From Peptoniphilus senegalensis JC140 (GTDB lineage Bacteria > Bacillota > Clostridia > Tissierellales > Peptoniphilaceae), in NCBI RefSeq assembly GCF_000321025.1, contig NZ_HE610717.1, positions 769,434 to 833,433 on the forward strand: DNA of 64,000 nt, in the 5' to 3' direction. The notes below the pieces were generated by a model. The model ran no database searches and was not told where the DNA came from. It saw only the letters and a list, made by a program, of their open reading frames with translations. Shown here piece by piece: positions 37,776-47,629 of the stretch (position 1 is its first letter; the number at the start of each line of letters is the position of its first letter). The position numbers and the translations under genes were made by a program.

Positions 37776-38705
37776 TTAGTCCAAAGTTTCAATATAAGAT
37801 CTAATAAGATTTATTATTTCATCCTTGTCCTTTAGTGTGTTTAATTTATTCCTAACTTCCTTGGAGTCCTTCATGCCCTTAAAGTAATTTGCGTAAACTT
37901 TTCTCATCTCTAAGATGCCAAGTTTTTCTCCCCTATAAGATATTTTTCTTTCAAGTTCATCTATCATAAGTAGAAGTTTTTCTCTATCACTTGGCTTATA
38001 ATAGTCTCCAGTTTTTATAAGCTCTTCAATTTGATTAAATATGTAGGGGTTTCCTACAGCACCCCGACCTATTGCCAAACCGTCAACCTTTGAATAATTT
38101 ATTTTTTCTATGGCATCTTCTGGACTCTCGATGTCGCCATTTCCAATTACGGGAATTTTTACATTTTCTTTCACTTCTTTTATAAAATCCCAATCTGCCT
38201 TTCCAGTGTAGTATTCTTCTCTCGTTCTGCCGTGAACTGTTACAAAGCTTGCTCCTGCAGCCTCAATATTTTTTATGGCTTTCATAGAAGAAATTCCCTT
38301 TATTCCCTTTCTCACTTTTACAGATACGGGTTTTTTTGAATTTTCTACAACAGCTTTTACAATGTCATAGACAAGTGATGGGTCGCTTAAAAGGTGTGAT
38401 CCAGAATTATTTTTTACAATTTTTGGTGCAGGACAGCCCATATTTATGTCCACATAGGAAAAGTCATAGTCATTTAAGATACTTGCCGCTTCGCCCATAA
38501 TTTTTGGGTCGCTTCCAAAAATTTGCACAGAAACTTTTTTCTCCTTAGGAGAAATTTCTAAAAGGTCCAAGGTTTTTTTATTTTCATAGACAAGTGCCAT
38601 GGCTGAAACCATTTCTGTTACAGTTAAATCTGCTCCCTTTTCTGTTGCAACTTCTCTAAAGGCTATATCAGTGTAGCCTGCCATTGGCGCTAAAATTTTT
38701 AACAC
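37776..38705 (-). CDS. dus: tRNA-dihydrouridine synthase
   Basis: 309-residue FMN-dependent enzyme that reduces uridines in the D-loop of tRNA. It starts LAPMAGYTDIAFR and carries the active cysteine in NMGCPAPKI, the lysine/arginine binding track VSVKVRKGI, VHGRTREEYYTGKADW and the FMN-binding GNGDI and GRGAVGNPYIF. The start is a GTG at 38705 with a modest GAGAG site. It lies 10 bases after coaX, hence cotranscribed. Subfamily (DusB-like) is suggested by order of motifs but not certain. Confidence 0.94.
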   Translation of the reverse strand: MLKILAPMAGYTDIAFREVATEKGADLTVTEMVSAMALVYENKKTLDLLEISPKEKKVSVQIFGSDPKIMGEAASILNDYDFSYVDINMGCPAPKIVKNNSGSHLLSDPSLVYDIVKAVVENSKKPVSVKVRKGIKGISSMKAIKNIEAAGASFVTVHGRTREEYYTGKADWDFIKEVKENVKIPVIGNGDIESPEDAIEKINYSKVDGLAIGRGAVGNPYIFNQIEELIKTGDYYKPSDREKLLLMIDELERKISYRGEKLGILEMRKVYANYFKGMKDSKEVRNKLNTLKDKDEIINLIRSYIETLD

Positions 38706-38715
38706 AAAATCACTC

Positions 38716-39498
38716 TCAATCTATTTTGTTATTTTTTTCAAATATAATTTTAAGTCCTTCAAGAGTTAAGAATTTGTTTATTATAAAATTATATTTTGAA
38801 TCGCTAGTAAGCATTGTGGAGAAACCACCAGTGGAAATAATATTTGTATCTTCCTCTTTCCAATTTAACTCTTTTAAAAGTTTTTCCACAATTCCATCAA
38901 TCATTGCAGTGTAACCATAGTAGAGTCCAGATTGCATTGCTCCAACTGTGTTAGATTGAATAACTTTGTCTGGCGCAATAATTTCAATCTTTGGAAGTTT
39001 TGAAGTCATCATAAAAAGTGCCTCAGCAGATATTCCAATGCCTGGCATAATTAAACCACCAAGATAATTTTTTTCTTCATCAACTATACAAAAGGTCATT
39101 GCTGTTCCTATGTCAACTATAATGGATTTTTTACCATAAATTTCCAAAGCTCCAACAGCATTTACAATTCTGTCTGCCCCAACTTCTTTGGGATTGTCAT
39201 ACTTTATATTAAGCCCCAAGTCCAAATCTGAACTTACTATCATTGGATTTCTATTAAAATACTTTCTTACCATAGAAGGAAGTGTGTGCATAAGGTTTGG
39301 CACAACTGATGAAATTATTACATTTTCAATATCTTGTGGGTCAATATTGGCATGAGTTAATGTGTTTATAAAAATAAGACCGTACTCATCTGATGTTCTA
39401 GTCTTAACAGTGGAAGTTCTAAAATCATTTACAAGCTCTCCTCCCTTGTAAACACCCCAAGTTATTGAAGTATTTCCTACATCTATTACTAATAACAT
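38716..39498 (-). CDS. coaX: Type III pantothenate kinase
   Basis: 260 residues of the ASKHA fold, catalysing the first step of coenzyme A synthesis. The N-terminal LLVIDVGNTSITWGV phosphate loop, the GADRIVN motif, the catalytic DIGTAMTF and the GGLIMPGIGIS stretch are present. It needs a monovalent cation and resists pantothenamides, as known for this type. It has its own promoter and leads the coaX-dus unit. Confidence 0.95.
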   Translation of the reverse strand: MLLVIDVGNTSITWGVYKGGELVNDFRTSTVKTRTSDEYGLIFINTLTHANIDPQDIENVIISSVVPNLMHTLPSMVRKYFNRNPMIVSSDLDLGLNIKYDNPKEVGADRIVNAVGALEIYGKKSIIVDIGTAMTFCIVDEEKNYLGGLIMPGIGISAEALFMMTSKLPKIEIIAPDKVIQSNTVGAMQSGLYYGYTAMIDGIVEKLLKELNWKEEDTNIISTGGFSTMLTSDSKYNFIINKFLTLEGLKIIFEKNNKID

Positions 39499-39527
39499 TA
39501 TTACACCTCGTTTTACAAATTGTTTTC

Positions 39528-39556
39528 ATTATATATTTAAAAAACTTTACTTTCAA
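39528..39556 (-). promoter_or_regulatory. Sigma-A promoter of coaX-dus
   Basis: TTGAAA, a 17-base spacer and TATAAT on the minus strand, followed about 20 bases later by GAGGTG before the ATG. Confidence 0.78.
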
Positions 39557-39627
39557 CTAATTATTTACCCAAATTTTAAAATAACTCAATGAAAAATTAT
39601 TTCCTTATAATATTTTTGTCAACCTTA

Positions 39628-39656
39628 TTGACATTATAGTAAACGTTGTGTATGAT
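39628..39656 (+). promoter_or_regulatory. Sigma-A promoter of bioY
   Basis: TTGACA, a 17-base spacer and TATGAT on the plus strand, with a very short leader to GGAGG. Confidence 0.78.
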
Positions 39657-39678
39657 ATTCATCGGAGGTTACTTAACA

Positions 39679-40218
39679 ATGAAAATTAAAACAAAAGACA
39701 TAACAAAAATTGCACTTTTAGTTGCACTTATTGCCGTTGGAGCATTTATTTCCATACCCCTTGGCCCAGTTCCCTTTACATTACAGAACTTTTTTGTATT
39801 TATGACTGGACTTTTACTTACACCTTTTTATGCAGGGCTTACAGTTTTTATATATGTTTTACTTGGCTTAATGGGTATTCCAATTTTTGCAGGATTTAGC
39901 GGCGGTTTCCAAACTGTTTTTTCACCAACTTTTGGATTTTTAATTTCCTTTGTAATTGGAGCAGCTTTTATATCTAAGTTTGCTCATGGAGAAAAAAACT
40001 TTGGAAAGATTATGATTGTTCTTATATTAGCAGAAGTCATTTTTTATGCAATTGGTCTTCCATATATGTATTACATCTTAAATAATGTAATGGGGAGTTC
40101 TATGAATGTATCAAAAATGTTTTCTATTGGAATGATTCCTTTTATTATACCTGACATGGTTAAAGCAGTTGTTGCTGCAATAATCGCACCAAGAATTTTA
40201 AAAGCTTTAAATAATTAA
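39679..40218 (+). CDS. bioY: BioY biotin transporter substrate-binding membrane protein
   Basis: 179-residue S-component for biotin uptake, used with an ECF energising module or alone. Six hydrophobic helices and the family stretch ISIPLGPVPFTLQNF near residue 25 identify it, together with GFSGGFQTVFSPTFGFL. The ATG at 39679 is chosen for its GGAGG site; the earlier in-frame ATG overlaps the promoter region. It is monocistronic with its own promoter and terminator. No EcfA/EcfT genes are nearby. Confidence 0.93.
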   Translation: MKIKTKDITKIALLVALIAVGAFISIPLGPVPFTLQNFFVFMTGLLLTPFYAGLTVFIYVLLGLMGIPIFAGFSGGFQTVFSPTFGFLISFVIGAAFISKFAHGEKNFGKIMIVLILAEVIFYAIGLPYMYYILNNVMGSSMNVSKMFSIGMIPFIIPDMVKAVVAAIIAPRILKALNN

Positions 40219-40268
40219 GCTTTTAAAAATTAAAGAGTTTATAATTAATAGAATAATTTATGTTAAAG

Positions 40269-40292
40269 TCTCGCCTGAGGGCGGGATTTTTT
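40269..40292 (+). terminator. Intrinsic terminator after bioY
   Basis: GC-rich stem TCTCGCC / GGCGGGA with TGAG loop, then six Ts. Confidence 0.88.
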
Positions 40293-40324
40293 CATACCTA
40301 CTTATAGTTATATGATAAAAATTC

Positions 40325-40333
40325 TGTTATAAT
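40325..40333 (+). promoter_or_regulatory. Extended -10 promoter of the class A PBP gene
   Basis: TGTTATAAT on the plus strand, 20 bases before the ATG; AGGAGG follows closely. No good -35 box. Confidence 0.55.
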
Positions 40334-40352
40334 ATCAAGATAGGAGGTTATT

Positions 40353-42779
40353 ATGAAAGATTCCAAAAACAACAAAGCTCGTGGAATGATAAAATTTTCA
40401 AGCCTAATAAAAATACTAATATTAATAGTTGTTGCTGCAATAATTATTTTAGGTTCAATGGTTACAGCTATTGTCCTTGGTATTTTTAAAAAAGCTCCTG
40501 TAATTGAACCATCAGAATACAGAACACAACTTTCTGAAACATCTAGAATTTATACAAATGATGGAAAACTAATTGAGTCATTAGTTTCTGATGAGTTCAG
40601 CGAATTTGTTCCCTACGAGGACATACCAAAAGATTTAGTAAATGCCATTGTGGCAATAGAAGATGAAAGATTTTTTGAACACAGTGGAGTTGACTATAGA
40701 AGAGTCGTTGGTGCTCTAGTACATGACATTAAGACTAGGTCCTTTGACCAAGGTGCATCAACTATTACTATGCAGCTTGCAAAAAACCTATACACATCTT
40801 TTTCAAAGAGTGTAGTGAGAAAAATCACAGATATTTACTATTCATATCAGATAGAAGAAAAACTTTCAAAAGAGCAAATACTTGAAGCTTATTTAAACTC
40901 TGCAGGTTTTTCTAAAGGAACAGTTGGCGTGCAAGCAGCTGCAAAAACTTTCTTCAACAAGAATGTTTCCGAACTTGATTTAGCTGAATGTGCACTTTTA
41001 GCCGGTGTTACTAACTTGCCAGAAAAATACACTCCTTACAACACCAAAGAGATTGAAGAAGGAGATGACCTTGGCAATATCGAAGTAGTTTTACTTCCCA
41101 AAAATTCAAATTCAGAACCAAACTCTGATAGAATTATCGAAATTGCAAAAAACTTAAACGAACTTGGACAAATTGATAATTTTGATCTTATTCAAATACA
41201 AAATGATTTAGTAGTACCTGTTAAAGCCGTTTTCAATGAAACTTCACAAGTTAGACAAAAGTTAGTCCTAAAGAAAATGGCAGAGCAAAATCTTATTAGT
41301 AAAGAGCAATATGAAAATGCCCTAAATGAAAAAATTGATATAAATATTGGTTCTCGTAAAGAAAGTGGAATTTCATCTTTCTACACAGATGTAGTTCAAA
41401 AAAATACTATTAAAATTTTGATGAACTCTGGCTATACTAAAGAAGAAGCTACAAACAAATTATTTAAGGGTGGGTTAAAAATTTACACTCCAATGGATAT
41501 TGATATGCAAAGGACACTGGAACAAGTTGTATCAAACCCAAAATATTATTATGGCGATTTCACTGATAAAAATGGAATAATTCAACCACAAGTTGCATCA
41601 GTTATTATTGACCAACACACTCACGAAGTTAAGGCACTTGTTGGAGGTAGAAATGTAAGTGGTGGCAGACTTTTAAATAGAGCTCTAGTTCCAAGGCAAC
41701 CTGGTTCTTCTATTAAGCCAATTTCAGTTTATTTAACTGCTTTTAACAATGGAGCTACTGCTGGTGATGTATATCTTGATTCAAAGATGCCAGAAAAATT
41801 ATTTGGACACTCTCCTAAAAACGCTGGTAGTTATTATCAAGGTTGGACTACAATAAGAAATCTTCTTCGTCAATCATCAAATGTTGGTGCTTATCAAGTT
41901 GCAAGAGATATTTCTGCTGACAAAGATGCAAAAGTAAACAAAAACTCAACTTATTCAAAAGCTTATAATGATGAAGAGTCAATTAAAAAAATGATTGATA
42001 CTTTGAAATCAATTGGAGTAAGTACAATTGTTGAAAAAGAAGACAATCCTACTTGGAATGATATGGATTATGCTCCCCTAACTCTTGGTGGTATGAGTTA
42101 TGGTATAAGCCCCTTTGAAATGGCTGGCGCATTCACAGCCCTTGCAAACGAAGGAAAATATGCAAATCCTTATGTAGTTACAAAAATTGAATCAAACACT
42201 GGAGAAGTAATATATCAAGTTGACCCTAAAGAAGAAGAAATTACATCTCCTCAAAATGCTTATATATTAACAGATATGTTAAGAGATGTAGTAAGAAGGG
42301 GTACTGGTAGAAATGCTTCTTTCCCTGGACAAGATATTGCTGGTAAAACTGGTACAACTACTGACAAAAAAGATGTTTGGTTTGTTGGTTACACTCCTTA
42401 TTACACTTGCTCAGTTTGGATAGGAAATGACAAACATCAAAAACTAGCCTTTGGTTCAACTCAATCTGCTTATCTTTGGAAACAAATTATGAAGTCAGTT
42501 CATGATGACTTAGATAAAAAAGAATTTGAAGAACCTGATGGCATTTACACTAAATATGTAAATGGAAGGCGCGAGCTCTTAGTCGACGGTACAAAACCAC
42601 ACTATACAAATAAATTAGATTGGTATAGAGATTCTGAAGATGAAGAAAAGAAGAATGAGAGCAAGAAAAATAATAACAATAATAATAACAACAAGAGTAA
42701 GTCATCAAACAGCAATGATGACAATGGCAAAATAAAAAAGAAATCTTCAAAATCATTAATCAATGAAGATGAAGAATAA
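40353..42779 (+). CDS. Class A penicillin-binding protein (PBP1A-type)
   Basis: 808-residue bifunctional peptidoglycan synthase. Cytoplasmic N-terminus, one membrane helix (about 20-43), then a GT51 glycosyltransferase domain with the catalytic glutamate Glu103 in AIEDERFF and GASTITMQLAKN. The transpeptidase domain has Ser452 in SSIKP, SSN (near 500) and KTGT (near 667). It ends with an Asn/Lys/Ser-rich low-complexity tail of about 55 residues (Asn run encoded by AAT/AAC repeats near 42667-42695). It stands alone between bioY and ftsH with its own terminator. Confidence 0.95.
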   Translation: MKDSKNNKARGMIKFSSLIKILILIVVAAIIILGSMVTAIVLGIFKKAPVIEPSEYRTQLSETSRIYTNDGKLIESLVSDEFSEFVPYEDIPKDLVNAIVAIEDERFFEHSGVDYRRVVGALVHDIKTRSFDQGASTITMQLAKNLYTSFSKSVVRKITDIYYSYQIEEKLSKEQILEAYLNSAGFSKGTVGVQAAAKTFFNKNVSELDLAECALLAGVTNLPEKYTPYNTKEIEEGDDLGNIEVVLLPKNSNSEPNSDRIIEIAKNLNELGQIDNFDLIQIQNDLVVPVKAVFNETSQVRQKLVLKKMAEQNLISKEQYENALNEKIDINIGSRKESGISSFYTDVVQKNTIKILMNSGYTKEEATNKLFKGGLKIYTPMDIDMQRTLEQVVSNPKYYYGDFTDKNGIIQPQVASVIIDQHTHEVKALVGGRNVSGGRLLNRALVPRQPGSSIKPISVYLTAFNNGATAGDVYLDSKMPEKLFGHSPKNAGSYYQGWTTIRNLLRQSSNVGAYQVARDISADKDAKVNKNSTYSKAYNDEESIKKMIDTLKSIGVSTIVEKEDNPTWNDMDYAPLTLGGMSYGISPFEMAGAFTALANEGKYANPYVVTKIESNTGEVIYQVDPKEEEITSPQNAYILTDMLRDVVRRGTGRNASFPGQDIAGKTGTTTDKKDVWFVGYTPYYTCSVWIGNDKHQKLAFGSTQSAYLWKQIMKSVHDDLDKKEFEEPDGIYTKYVNGRRELLVDGTKPHYTNKLDWYRDSEDEEKKNESKKNNNNNNNNKSKSSNSNDDNGKIKKKSSKSLINEDEE

Positions 42780-42789
42780 ATAAAATTAG

Positions 42790-42815
42790 ACTGGAGTTAA
42801 AGCTCCAGTTTTTTT
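42790..42815 (+). terminator. Intrinsic terminator after the PBP gene
   Basis: Stem ACTGGAG / CTCCAGT followed by seven Ts on the plus strand. Confidence 0.88.
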
Positions 42816-42934
42816 ATACTCTTCTTTATTTCTTATCAAGTTTACACATCTTAAATTTTATAATCTTTTTAACTTAATAAATTTACACGGACTTCTTTTA
42901 TTAGAATTTTAATCATAAATAATGAAAAAATAGC

Positions 42935-42966
42935 AAAAAAATAAAGCCTCATTTTACAGAGGCTTT
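42935..42966 (-). terminator. Intrinsic terminator after ftsH
   Basis: Perfect 8-bp stem (aaagcctc / gaggcttt), then ATTTTTTT on the minus strand, 25 bases after the stop codon. Convergent with the PBP gene terminator. Confidence 0.88.
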
Positions 42967-42991
42967 ATAATAAATTTTAAATTCATTTAGA

Positions 42992-44944
42992 CTATTTGTC
43001 ATCACTTTCGTCTTCAGATGATTTATTTTCATTTTCCTTTTTGCTAATTATTTCGCGAGCTTCATCTGAAAGGTCTGTAACTTTTATTGAGTCATCAATA
43101 TCAATTGATTCTGCTTCAAGTTTTTCTCCATTGAATATCTTTTCAAAATCTTTAGAATAAATTGTTTCCTTTTCCAAAAGTGCATCAGAAAGAGCAATTA
43201 ATTTGTCTAAGTTTTCACTTAGAAGCTCCTTACATCTTGAGTAGCCTTCATTTATTATTCTTGAAACTTCTTCGTCAATTTCAGCAGCCGTTCTCTCGGA
43301 ATAATCCTTTGACCTTCCAAGATCACGACCAATGAATACTTCATTTTCAGATGAATCGTAATTTATCGTTCCAAGTCTGTCGCTCATTCCATATTGTGTT
43401 ACCATGGCACGAGCAATTTTTGTTGCTCTCTCAATATCATTTGATGCTCCAGTAGAAATGTCATCTAATACAAGAGACTCTGCAACTCTTCCCCCAAGTA
43501 GAGATACAATAGATGCTTCCATTTTTTTCTTTGTCATAAAAGAAATATCATCTTCTGGAAGATAGGCAGTAAATCCGCCAGCCATTCCCCTCGGGATAAT
43601 TGTTATCATGTGAACTGGATCTTCTTCTGGCAAAAGTCTTGATACAATTGCATGTCCTGATTCGTGAACTGCAGTTAGCTTTCTTTCTTTTTCTGAAACT
43701 ACACGAGACTTTTTTGCAGGACCTGCTTGCACCTTAATTGATGCTTCATCAACATCTCCCATAGAAATTTCGCTGTCATTACGTCTTGCAGCAAGAAGAG
43801 CAGCTTCATTCATCAAGTTTTCAAGGTCTGCTGGTGTAAATCCTGGCGTTCTCTTTGCAATGACTTCAAGATCAACATCACTAGCAAGCTTTTTGCCTCT
43901 TGCATGAATTTCAAGTATTGCCTTTCTTGCACGAACATCAGGTCTGCCTACATAGACAGTTCTGTCAAATCTTCCTGGTCTCAATATAGCAGGGTCAAGT
44001 ATGTCTGCCCTATTAGTTGCTGCCATTACTATTACGCCTTCATTTGTGCCAAAACCATCCATTTCAACTAGAAGTTGGTTAAGAGTTTGCTCTCTTTCGT
44101 CATGGCCGCCACCAAGACCTGCCCCTCTTCTTCTTCCAACAGCGTCAATTTCGTCAATGAAAATTATACAAGGGGCATTTTTCTTTGCATTTTCAAATAA
44201 ATCTCTAACTCTGGACGCACCGACACCAACAAACATTTCTACGAAATCAGAACCACTCATTATGAAGAAAGGTACTCCTGCTTCCCCTGCAACTGCCTTT
44301 GATAGATAAGTTTTACCAGTTCCTGGAGGACCTACTAAAAGTACACCCTTAGGTATTCTTGCGCCCATATTTATAAATTTCTTTGGATTTTTTAAGAAAT
44401 CAACAATTTCTCCAAGCTCTTCCTTCTCTTCTTCAAGTCCTGCAACATCTTTGAATTTAACAAGATTTTTTGAATCTTCTTTATTTATGAGTTTAGCCTT
44501 GCTCTTGCCAAAGGAATTCATTTTTCCTCCGCCACCGCCAGCTTGTTGCATCATTCTATACCAGAAGAAAATTAGTAATCCAAACATCAAAAGCGTTGGA
44601 ATCCATTCAACAAGAAAAGAAGTTTGCTTAGTTGGTGTTGATAATACATTTATCTCGCCAGCATCAGATTTTTCTTTTAAGTAGTCATTATAAAAAGTAT
44701 CAGATGCTTCCTGTGGAATAACTGTCTTAAAGGATTCATCACTTTTTAACTTTACGCTAGCAATTGAATCTATGCCATTTTGTAAAGTTACACTTTTAAC
44801 ATTGCCCTTTTCAAGTTCTGTCACAAATTCGCTAAAACTCTTTTCATCTACTGTATTTGCGGGTGGGCTAAAAAACTTTATTGTAAGTATTAATACAAGT
44901 ATTAATGCTACATAAAAGCCTACTCCTCCAAATTTTTTATTCAA
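42992..44944 (-). CDS. ftsH: ATP-dependent zinc metalloprotease FtsH
   Basis: About 650 residues, a membrane-bound AAA protease for quality control. Two N-terminal helices (about 9-27 and 112-130) flank an extracytoplasmic domain, followed by Walker A GPPGTGKT, Walker B FIDEID, the second region of homology [19 protein letters not shown] and the zinc site HESGH. The start is probably the TTG at 44942-44944, eight bases after AGGAG. The in-frame GTG at 44953 overlaps that ribosome site. It is the last gene of the tilS-hpt-ftsH run. Confidence 0.95.
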   Translation of the reverse strand: MNKKFGGVGFYVALILVLILTIKFFSPPANTVDEKSFSEFVTELEKGNVKSVTLQNGIDSIASVKLKSDESFKTVIPQEASDTFYNDYLKEKSDAGEINVLSTPTKQTSFLVEWIPTLLMFGLLIFFWYRMMQQAGGGGGKMNSFGKSKAKLINKEDSKNLVKFKDVAGLEEEKEELGEIVDFLKNPKKFINMGARIPKGVLLVGPPGTGKTYLSKAVAGEAGVPFFIMSGSDFVEMFVGVGASRVRDLFENAKKNAPCIIFIDEIDAVGRRRGAGLGGGHDEREQTLNQLLVEMDGFGTNEGVIVMAATNRADILDPAILRPGRFDRTVYVGRPDVRARKAILEIHARGKKLASDVDLEVIAKRTPGFTPADLENLMNEAALLAARRNDSEISMGDVDEASIKVQAGPAKKSRVVSEKERKLTAVHESGHAIVSRLLPEEDPVHMITIIPRGMAGGFTAYLPEDDISFMTKKKMEASIVSLLGGRVAESLVLDDISTGASNDIERATKIARAMVTQYGMSDRLGTINYDSSENEVFIGRDLGRSKDYSERTAAEIDEEVSRIINEGYSRCKELLSENLDKLIALSDALLEKETIYSKDFEKIFNGEKLEAESIDIDDSIKVTDLSDEAREIISKKENENKSSEDESDDK

Positions 44945-44959
44945 TAATATCACTCCTCA

Positions 44960-45493
44960 TTATTTTGAATATACAGACTCGTCAAGTATTCCAATAAAAG
45001 GAAGAGCCCTATATTTTTCATCATAATCCATTCCATAACCTATAACAAAGTTATCTTCTATTTCATATCCATTATATTTTACAGGTAATTCAATTTGTCT
45101 TCTGCTTGGTTTAGACAGCATAGTTACAATTTCTATAGAATTTGCACCTCTAGACTTTAAAACTTTTGTGAGATAACTTAGCGTCACACCAGTATCAATT
45201 ATATCTTCTACAATTAAAATATCCTTGCCAACAATTGAAGTAGAAATATCCTTTAAAATTCTAACTTCTCCCATTGACCTTGTTCCTTGATAGCTAGAAA
45301 CATCCATAAAATCATATTCAAGGTCTAAATCTATTCTTCTCATAATATCTGCCATAAAAGGAACTGCACCCTTTAATATGCCAAGCAAAAATAAATCCTT
45401 GTTCCTATAATCTTCAGTTATTTTCTCCCCAAGTTCTCTAACCTTATTTTGAATTTCTTCTTCTGTAAAAAGAACTTCCTTAATATCTGACAT
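44960..45493 (-). CDS. hpt: Hypoxanthine phosphoribosyltransferase
   Basis: 177-residue purine salvage enzyme. The PRPP-binding motif LIVEDIIDTG is at 94-102, the early flexible loop is SSYQGTRSMGEV, and the C-terminal GYGMDYDEKYR closes the purine pocket. It overlaps the end of tilS by 14 bases and precedes ftsH by 15, the same order as in Bacillus, where TilS and Hpt also cooperate. Confidence 0.95.
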   Translation of the reverse strand: MSDIKEVLFTEEEIQNKVRELGEKITEDYRNKDLFLLGILKGAVPFMADIMRRIDLDLEYDFMDVSSYQGTRSMGEVRILKDISTSIVGKDILIVEDIIDTGVTLSYLTKVLKSRGANSIEIVTMLSKPSRRQIELPVKYNGYEIEDNFVIGYGMDYDEKYRALPFIGILDESVYSK

Positions 45494-46814
45494 TTTTAAC
45501 CTCCAAAACGAGTTTATTTAAAGTATTATCATCTATCTTGACATCTTCTGAAATATCCATGCCCATAATATAGATGATTTTTTCTTCATCACAAATAAGA
45601 CCTATCTTATCTCTCTTTAATCTATCAACCTTTCTGTCTATAAAATAGTCCTTTAACTTTTTATTATTCTTCATTCCAAGAGGCTTAAACCTATCGCCCC
45701 TCTCTCTAGTCCTAATATAAAGTTTCCCTTTAATTTTATCACAGTCTATAGTTTTTATAAAGAAGTCTCCCTTAGAATTCGAGCCATCTTTTGAAATAAA
45801 AATTTCGCCAAAATCTGTCTTATTAATACCCAAATTTAATTTAGACTCAGCTTTAACTTCCTCTTTTTTGTCCTTCTCTACAAAAACTTTATCATAAGAC
45901 TTTCTTGAAATAATATTACTGCCAAGATAAATAAGTCTTCCGCTCTCGCCCAATATTAAATCATAAATATTTAAAATATTATCTCTATTTAAAATATTTT
46001 CACTGTAAAAATTTTTTTCTAAATAAGTTTTTATAATTTCATATGCAAGGAATTTGTGAAGTTTTTTCATCTCACTAACAATAAAATAATTATCTTTTAC
46101 ACAATTTTTATAATTATCTATAAGATTACCTTCTATAAAATCAACTGCATCAGAAGCATTTTCAGAAAGTCTCAAGATAGAATCAACAATATTGGGATTT
46201 AATTCCCCTAACTTTGGAATTAAATTTAATCTGATTTTATTTCTAGTGTAAATCTCTTTAAAATTTGTTTCGTCATTTACATATTTTAAGTCATTTTTAT
46301 GTAAATAATCTTCTATCTCACTTCTCTTTATATCTATTAGAGGCCTAAAAATATCTTCATTGACTTCAGAAATTCCAACTAAACCCTTTAGTCCCGTTCC
46401 CCTAATTATATTAAATAAAATAGTCTCCGCCCTGTCATTGGCATTGTGGGCAGTTAAAATTTTCCTGCCCTGAGAATTTTCCCTAAAAAATTTATACCTC
46501 AAAATTCTTCCTGCTTCTTCAGATGAAAATTTATTTTCTCTTGCATATTCATCCATATTTACAGTTTTCGTAATACAATTAATATTGTAGTCTTTGCAAA
46601 TTTTTTTTACAAAGTCTTCATCTCTTTTAGCAGTCTCACGAATGCCATGGTTTAAATGGCAAACTATTATGTCTAAATCAAAGTCATCTCTTAAATCCAT
46701 AAAATTGTAAAAAAGATACATTGAATCAGCTCCACCAGATACTGCAAGAGTTAATTTATCGCCTTTTTTTATAATATTTAATTTTTTTAAATTTTCAAAA
46801 AATAATTTATCCAT
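45480..46814 (-). CDS. tilS: tRNA(Ile)-lysidine synthetase
   Basis: 444 residues that convert C34 of the AUA-reading tRNA(Ile) to lysidine. The PP-loop SGGADS is at 26-31, HLNHGIRE follows near 53, and the C-terminal TilS domain begins near 360 (RTRERGDRFKPLG). No ribosome site is visible before the ATG at 46812-46814. The U-tract of the upstream terminator ends three bases before it, which is unusual. Confidence 0.93.
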   Translation of the reverse strand: MDKLFFENLKKLNIIKKGDKLTLAVSGGADSMYLFYNFMDLRDDFDLDIIVCHLNHGIRETAKRDEDFVKKICKDYNINCITKTVNMDEYARENKFSSEEAGRILRYKFFRENSQGRKILTAHNANDRAETILFNIIRGTGLKGLVGISEVNEDIFRPLIDIKRSEIEDYLHKNDLKYVNDETNFKEIYTRNKIRLNLIPKLGELNPNIVDSILRLSENASDAVDFIEGNLIDNYKNCVKDNYFIVSEMKKLHKFLAYEIIKTYLEKNFYSENILNRDNILNIYDLILGESGRLIYLGSNIISRKSYDKVFVEKDKKEEVKAESKLNLGINKTDFGEIFISKDGSNSKGDFFIKTIDCDKIKGKLYIRTRERGDRFKPLGMKNNKKLKDYFIDRKVDRLKRDKIGLICDEEKIIYIMGMDISEDVKIDDNTLNKLVLEVKNVRY

Positions 46815-46817
46815 AAC

Positions 46818-46857
46818 AAAAAAAGTGGTAGAACTATCAAAAGATAGTCAACCACTT
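46818..46857 (-). terminator. Terminator hairpin between yabR and tilS
   Basis: Stem AAGTGGT...ACCACTT with further inner pairing (ACTATC / GATAGT) and a seven-U run on the minus strand. The run is separated from the tilS start codon by only GTT, so it may act as an attenuator rather than a simple operon end. Confidence 0.8.
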
Positions 46858-46858
46858 G

Positions 46859-47236
46859 CTAATTTCTAGAATTCCTCTTCTTAGTCTTTTGATTATATCT
46901 TGCTCTTGCTTCATCAAGTTTAGTATTACTTTCCTTTAGGAATTTGCTCAAAATATCTTCAAATCTTGAATCCACTTTCTCATCTTTTGGCTCTTCCTTC
47001 TTTTCCACTGCATCCTTAATTGAAAGAGCAATCTTTCCCTTTTCGTCGATACTAAGAACCTTTACCTTAACTTCGTCGCCTTCCTTAATGTGATCATCAA
47101 TGTTTTTGACAAAAGTATCTGCAATCTCTGAAATATGTACTAGACCACTTTTGCCTTCCTTTAAATCCACAAAGGCTCCAAATTTAGTAACCTTACTTAC
47201 TACACCTTCAACAATATCGCCTGGCGATAACTCCAT
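46859..47236 (-). CDS. yabR: S1-domain RNA-binding protein (YabR type)
   Basis: 125 residues: one S1 domain (residues 4-72, GDIVEGVVSKVTKFGAFVDL ... KVKVLSIDEKGKIALSIKD) and a Lys/Glu-rich tail of about 50 residues. Known relatives bind RNA or ribosomes; the exact role is unclear. It is placed after divIC as in Bacillus, with an AGGAGG site. Confidence 0.88.
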   Translation of the reverse strand: MELSPGDIVEGVVSKVTKFGAFVDLKEGKSGLVHISEIADTFVKNIDDHIKEGDEVKVKVLSIDEKGKIALSIKDAVEKKEEPKDEKVDSRFEDILSKFLKESNTKLDEARARYNQKTKKRNSRN

Positions 47237-47252
47237 AATTTCCTCCTAAATT

Positions 47253-47603
47253 TTATTTATTCAAATTTTTATTATTAGAAACTTTACCTTCTTCAGAGAA
47301 TTTGGTTTTAGATACTTTTTCCTTGTTCTTATCCACATAGATAACCTCTCTAGGCTTAACCATTCCCAAATCTTCCCTTGCTACTTTCTCAACAAAGTCA
47401 GCTGAAGAAGAATTTTCAAGTTCTGAATTTAAGTTGTCTATTTCAAGTTTTAAATTAGAAATTTCTTTTTTATTCCCAGAAATAATTTCAAGTTTTTGGT
47501 TTCTTATGGAAATTGATTTGCCAATCTTCACAGACCCATATAAAACAGAAAATAAAATAATTACGGCAAGGGCCACTGGAAATTTTTTTCTCTTAGTTTT
47601 CAT
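47253..47603 (-). CDS. divIC: DivIC/FtsL-like septum protein
   Basis: 116 residues from the ATG at 47603 with GGAGAG upstream. A short basic N-terminus, one helix (about 9-27), a leucine-rich coiled coil (about 30-65) and the conserved VEKVAREDLGMVKPREVIYV segment identify the septum formation initiator family. It takes part in the FtsB/L/Q-type divisome complex. It is located between rqcP and yabR. Confidence 0.88.
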   Translation of the reverse strand: MKTKRKKFPVALAVIILFSVLYGSVKIGKSISIRNQKLEIISGNKKEISNLKLEIDNLNSELENSSSADFVEKVAREDLGMVKPREVIYVDKNKEKVSKTKFSEEGKVSNNKNLNK

Positions 47604-47629
47604 TAAATCTCTCCAATTTAATCCTATTT

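Noticed and set aside
39612-39652. Possible BirA operator before bioY (TTGTCAACC and AAACGTTG)
   Set aside because: The two arms are not a convincing inverted repeat and do not match the known TTGTTAAC-spacer-GTTAACAA form.
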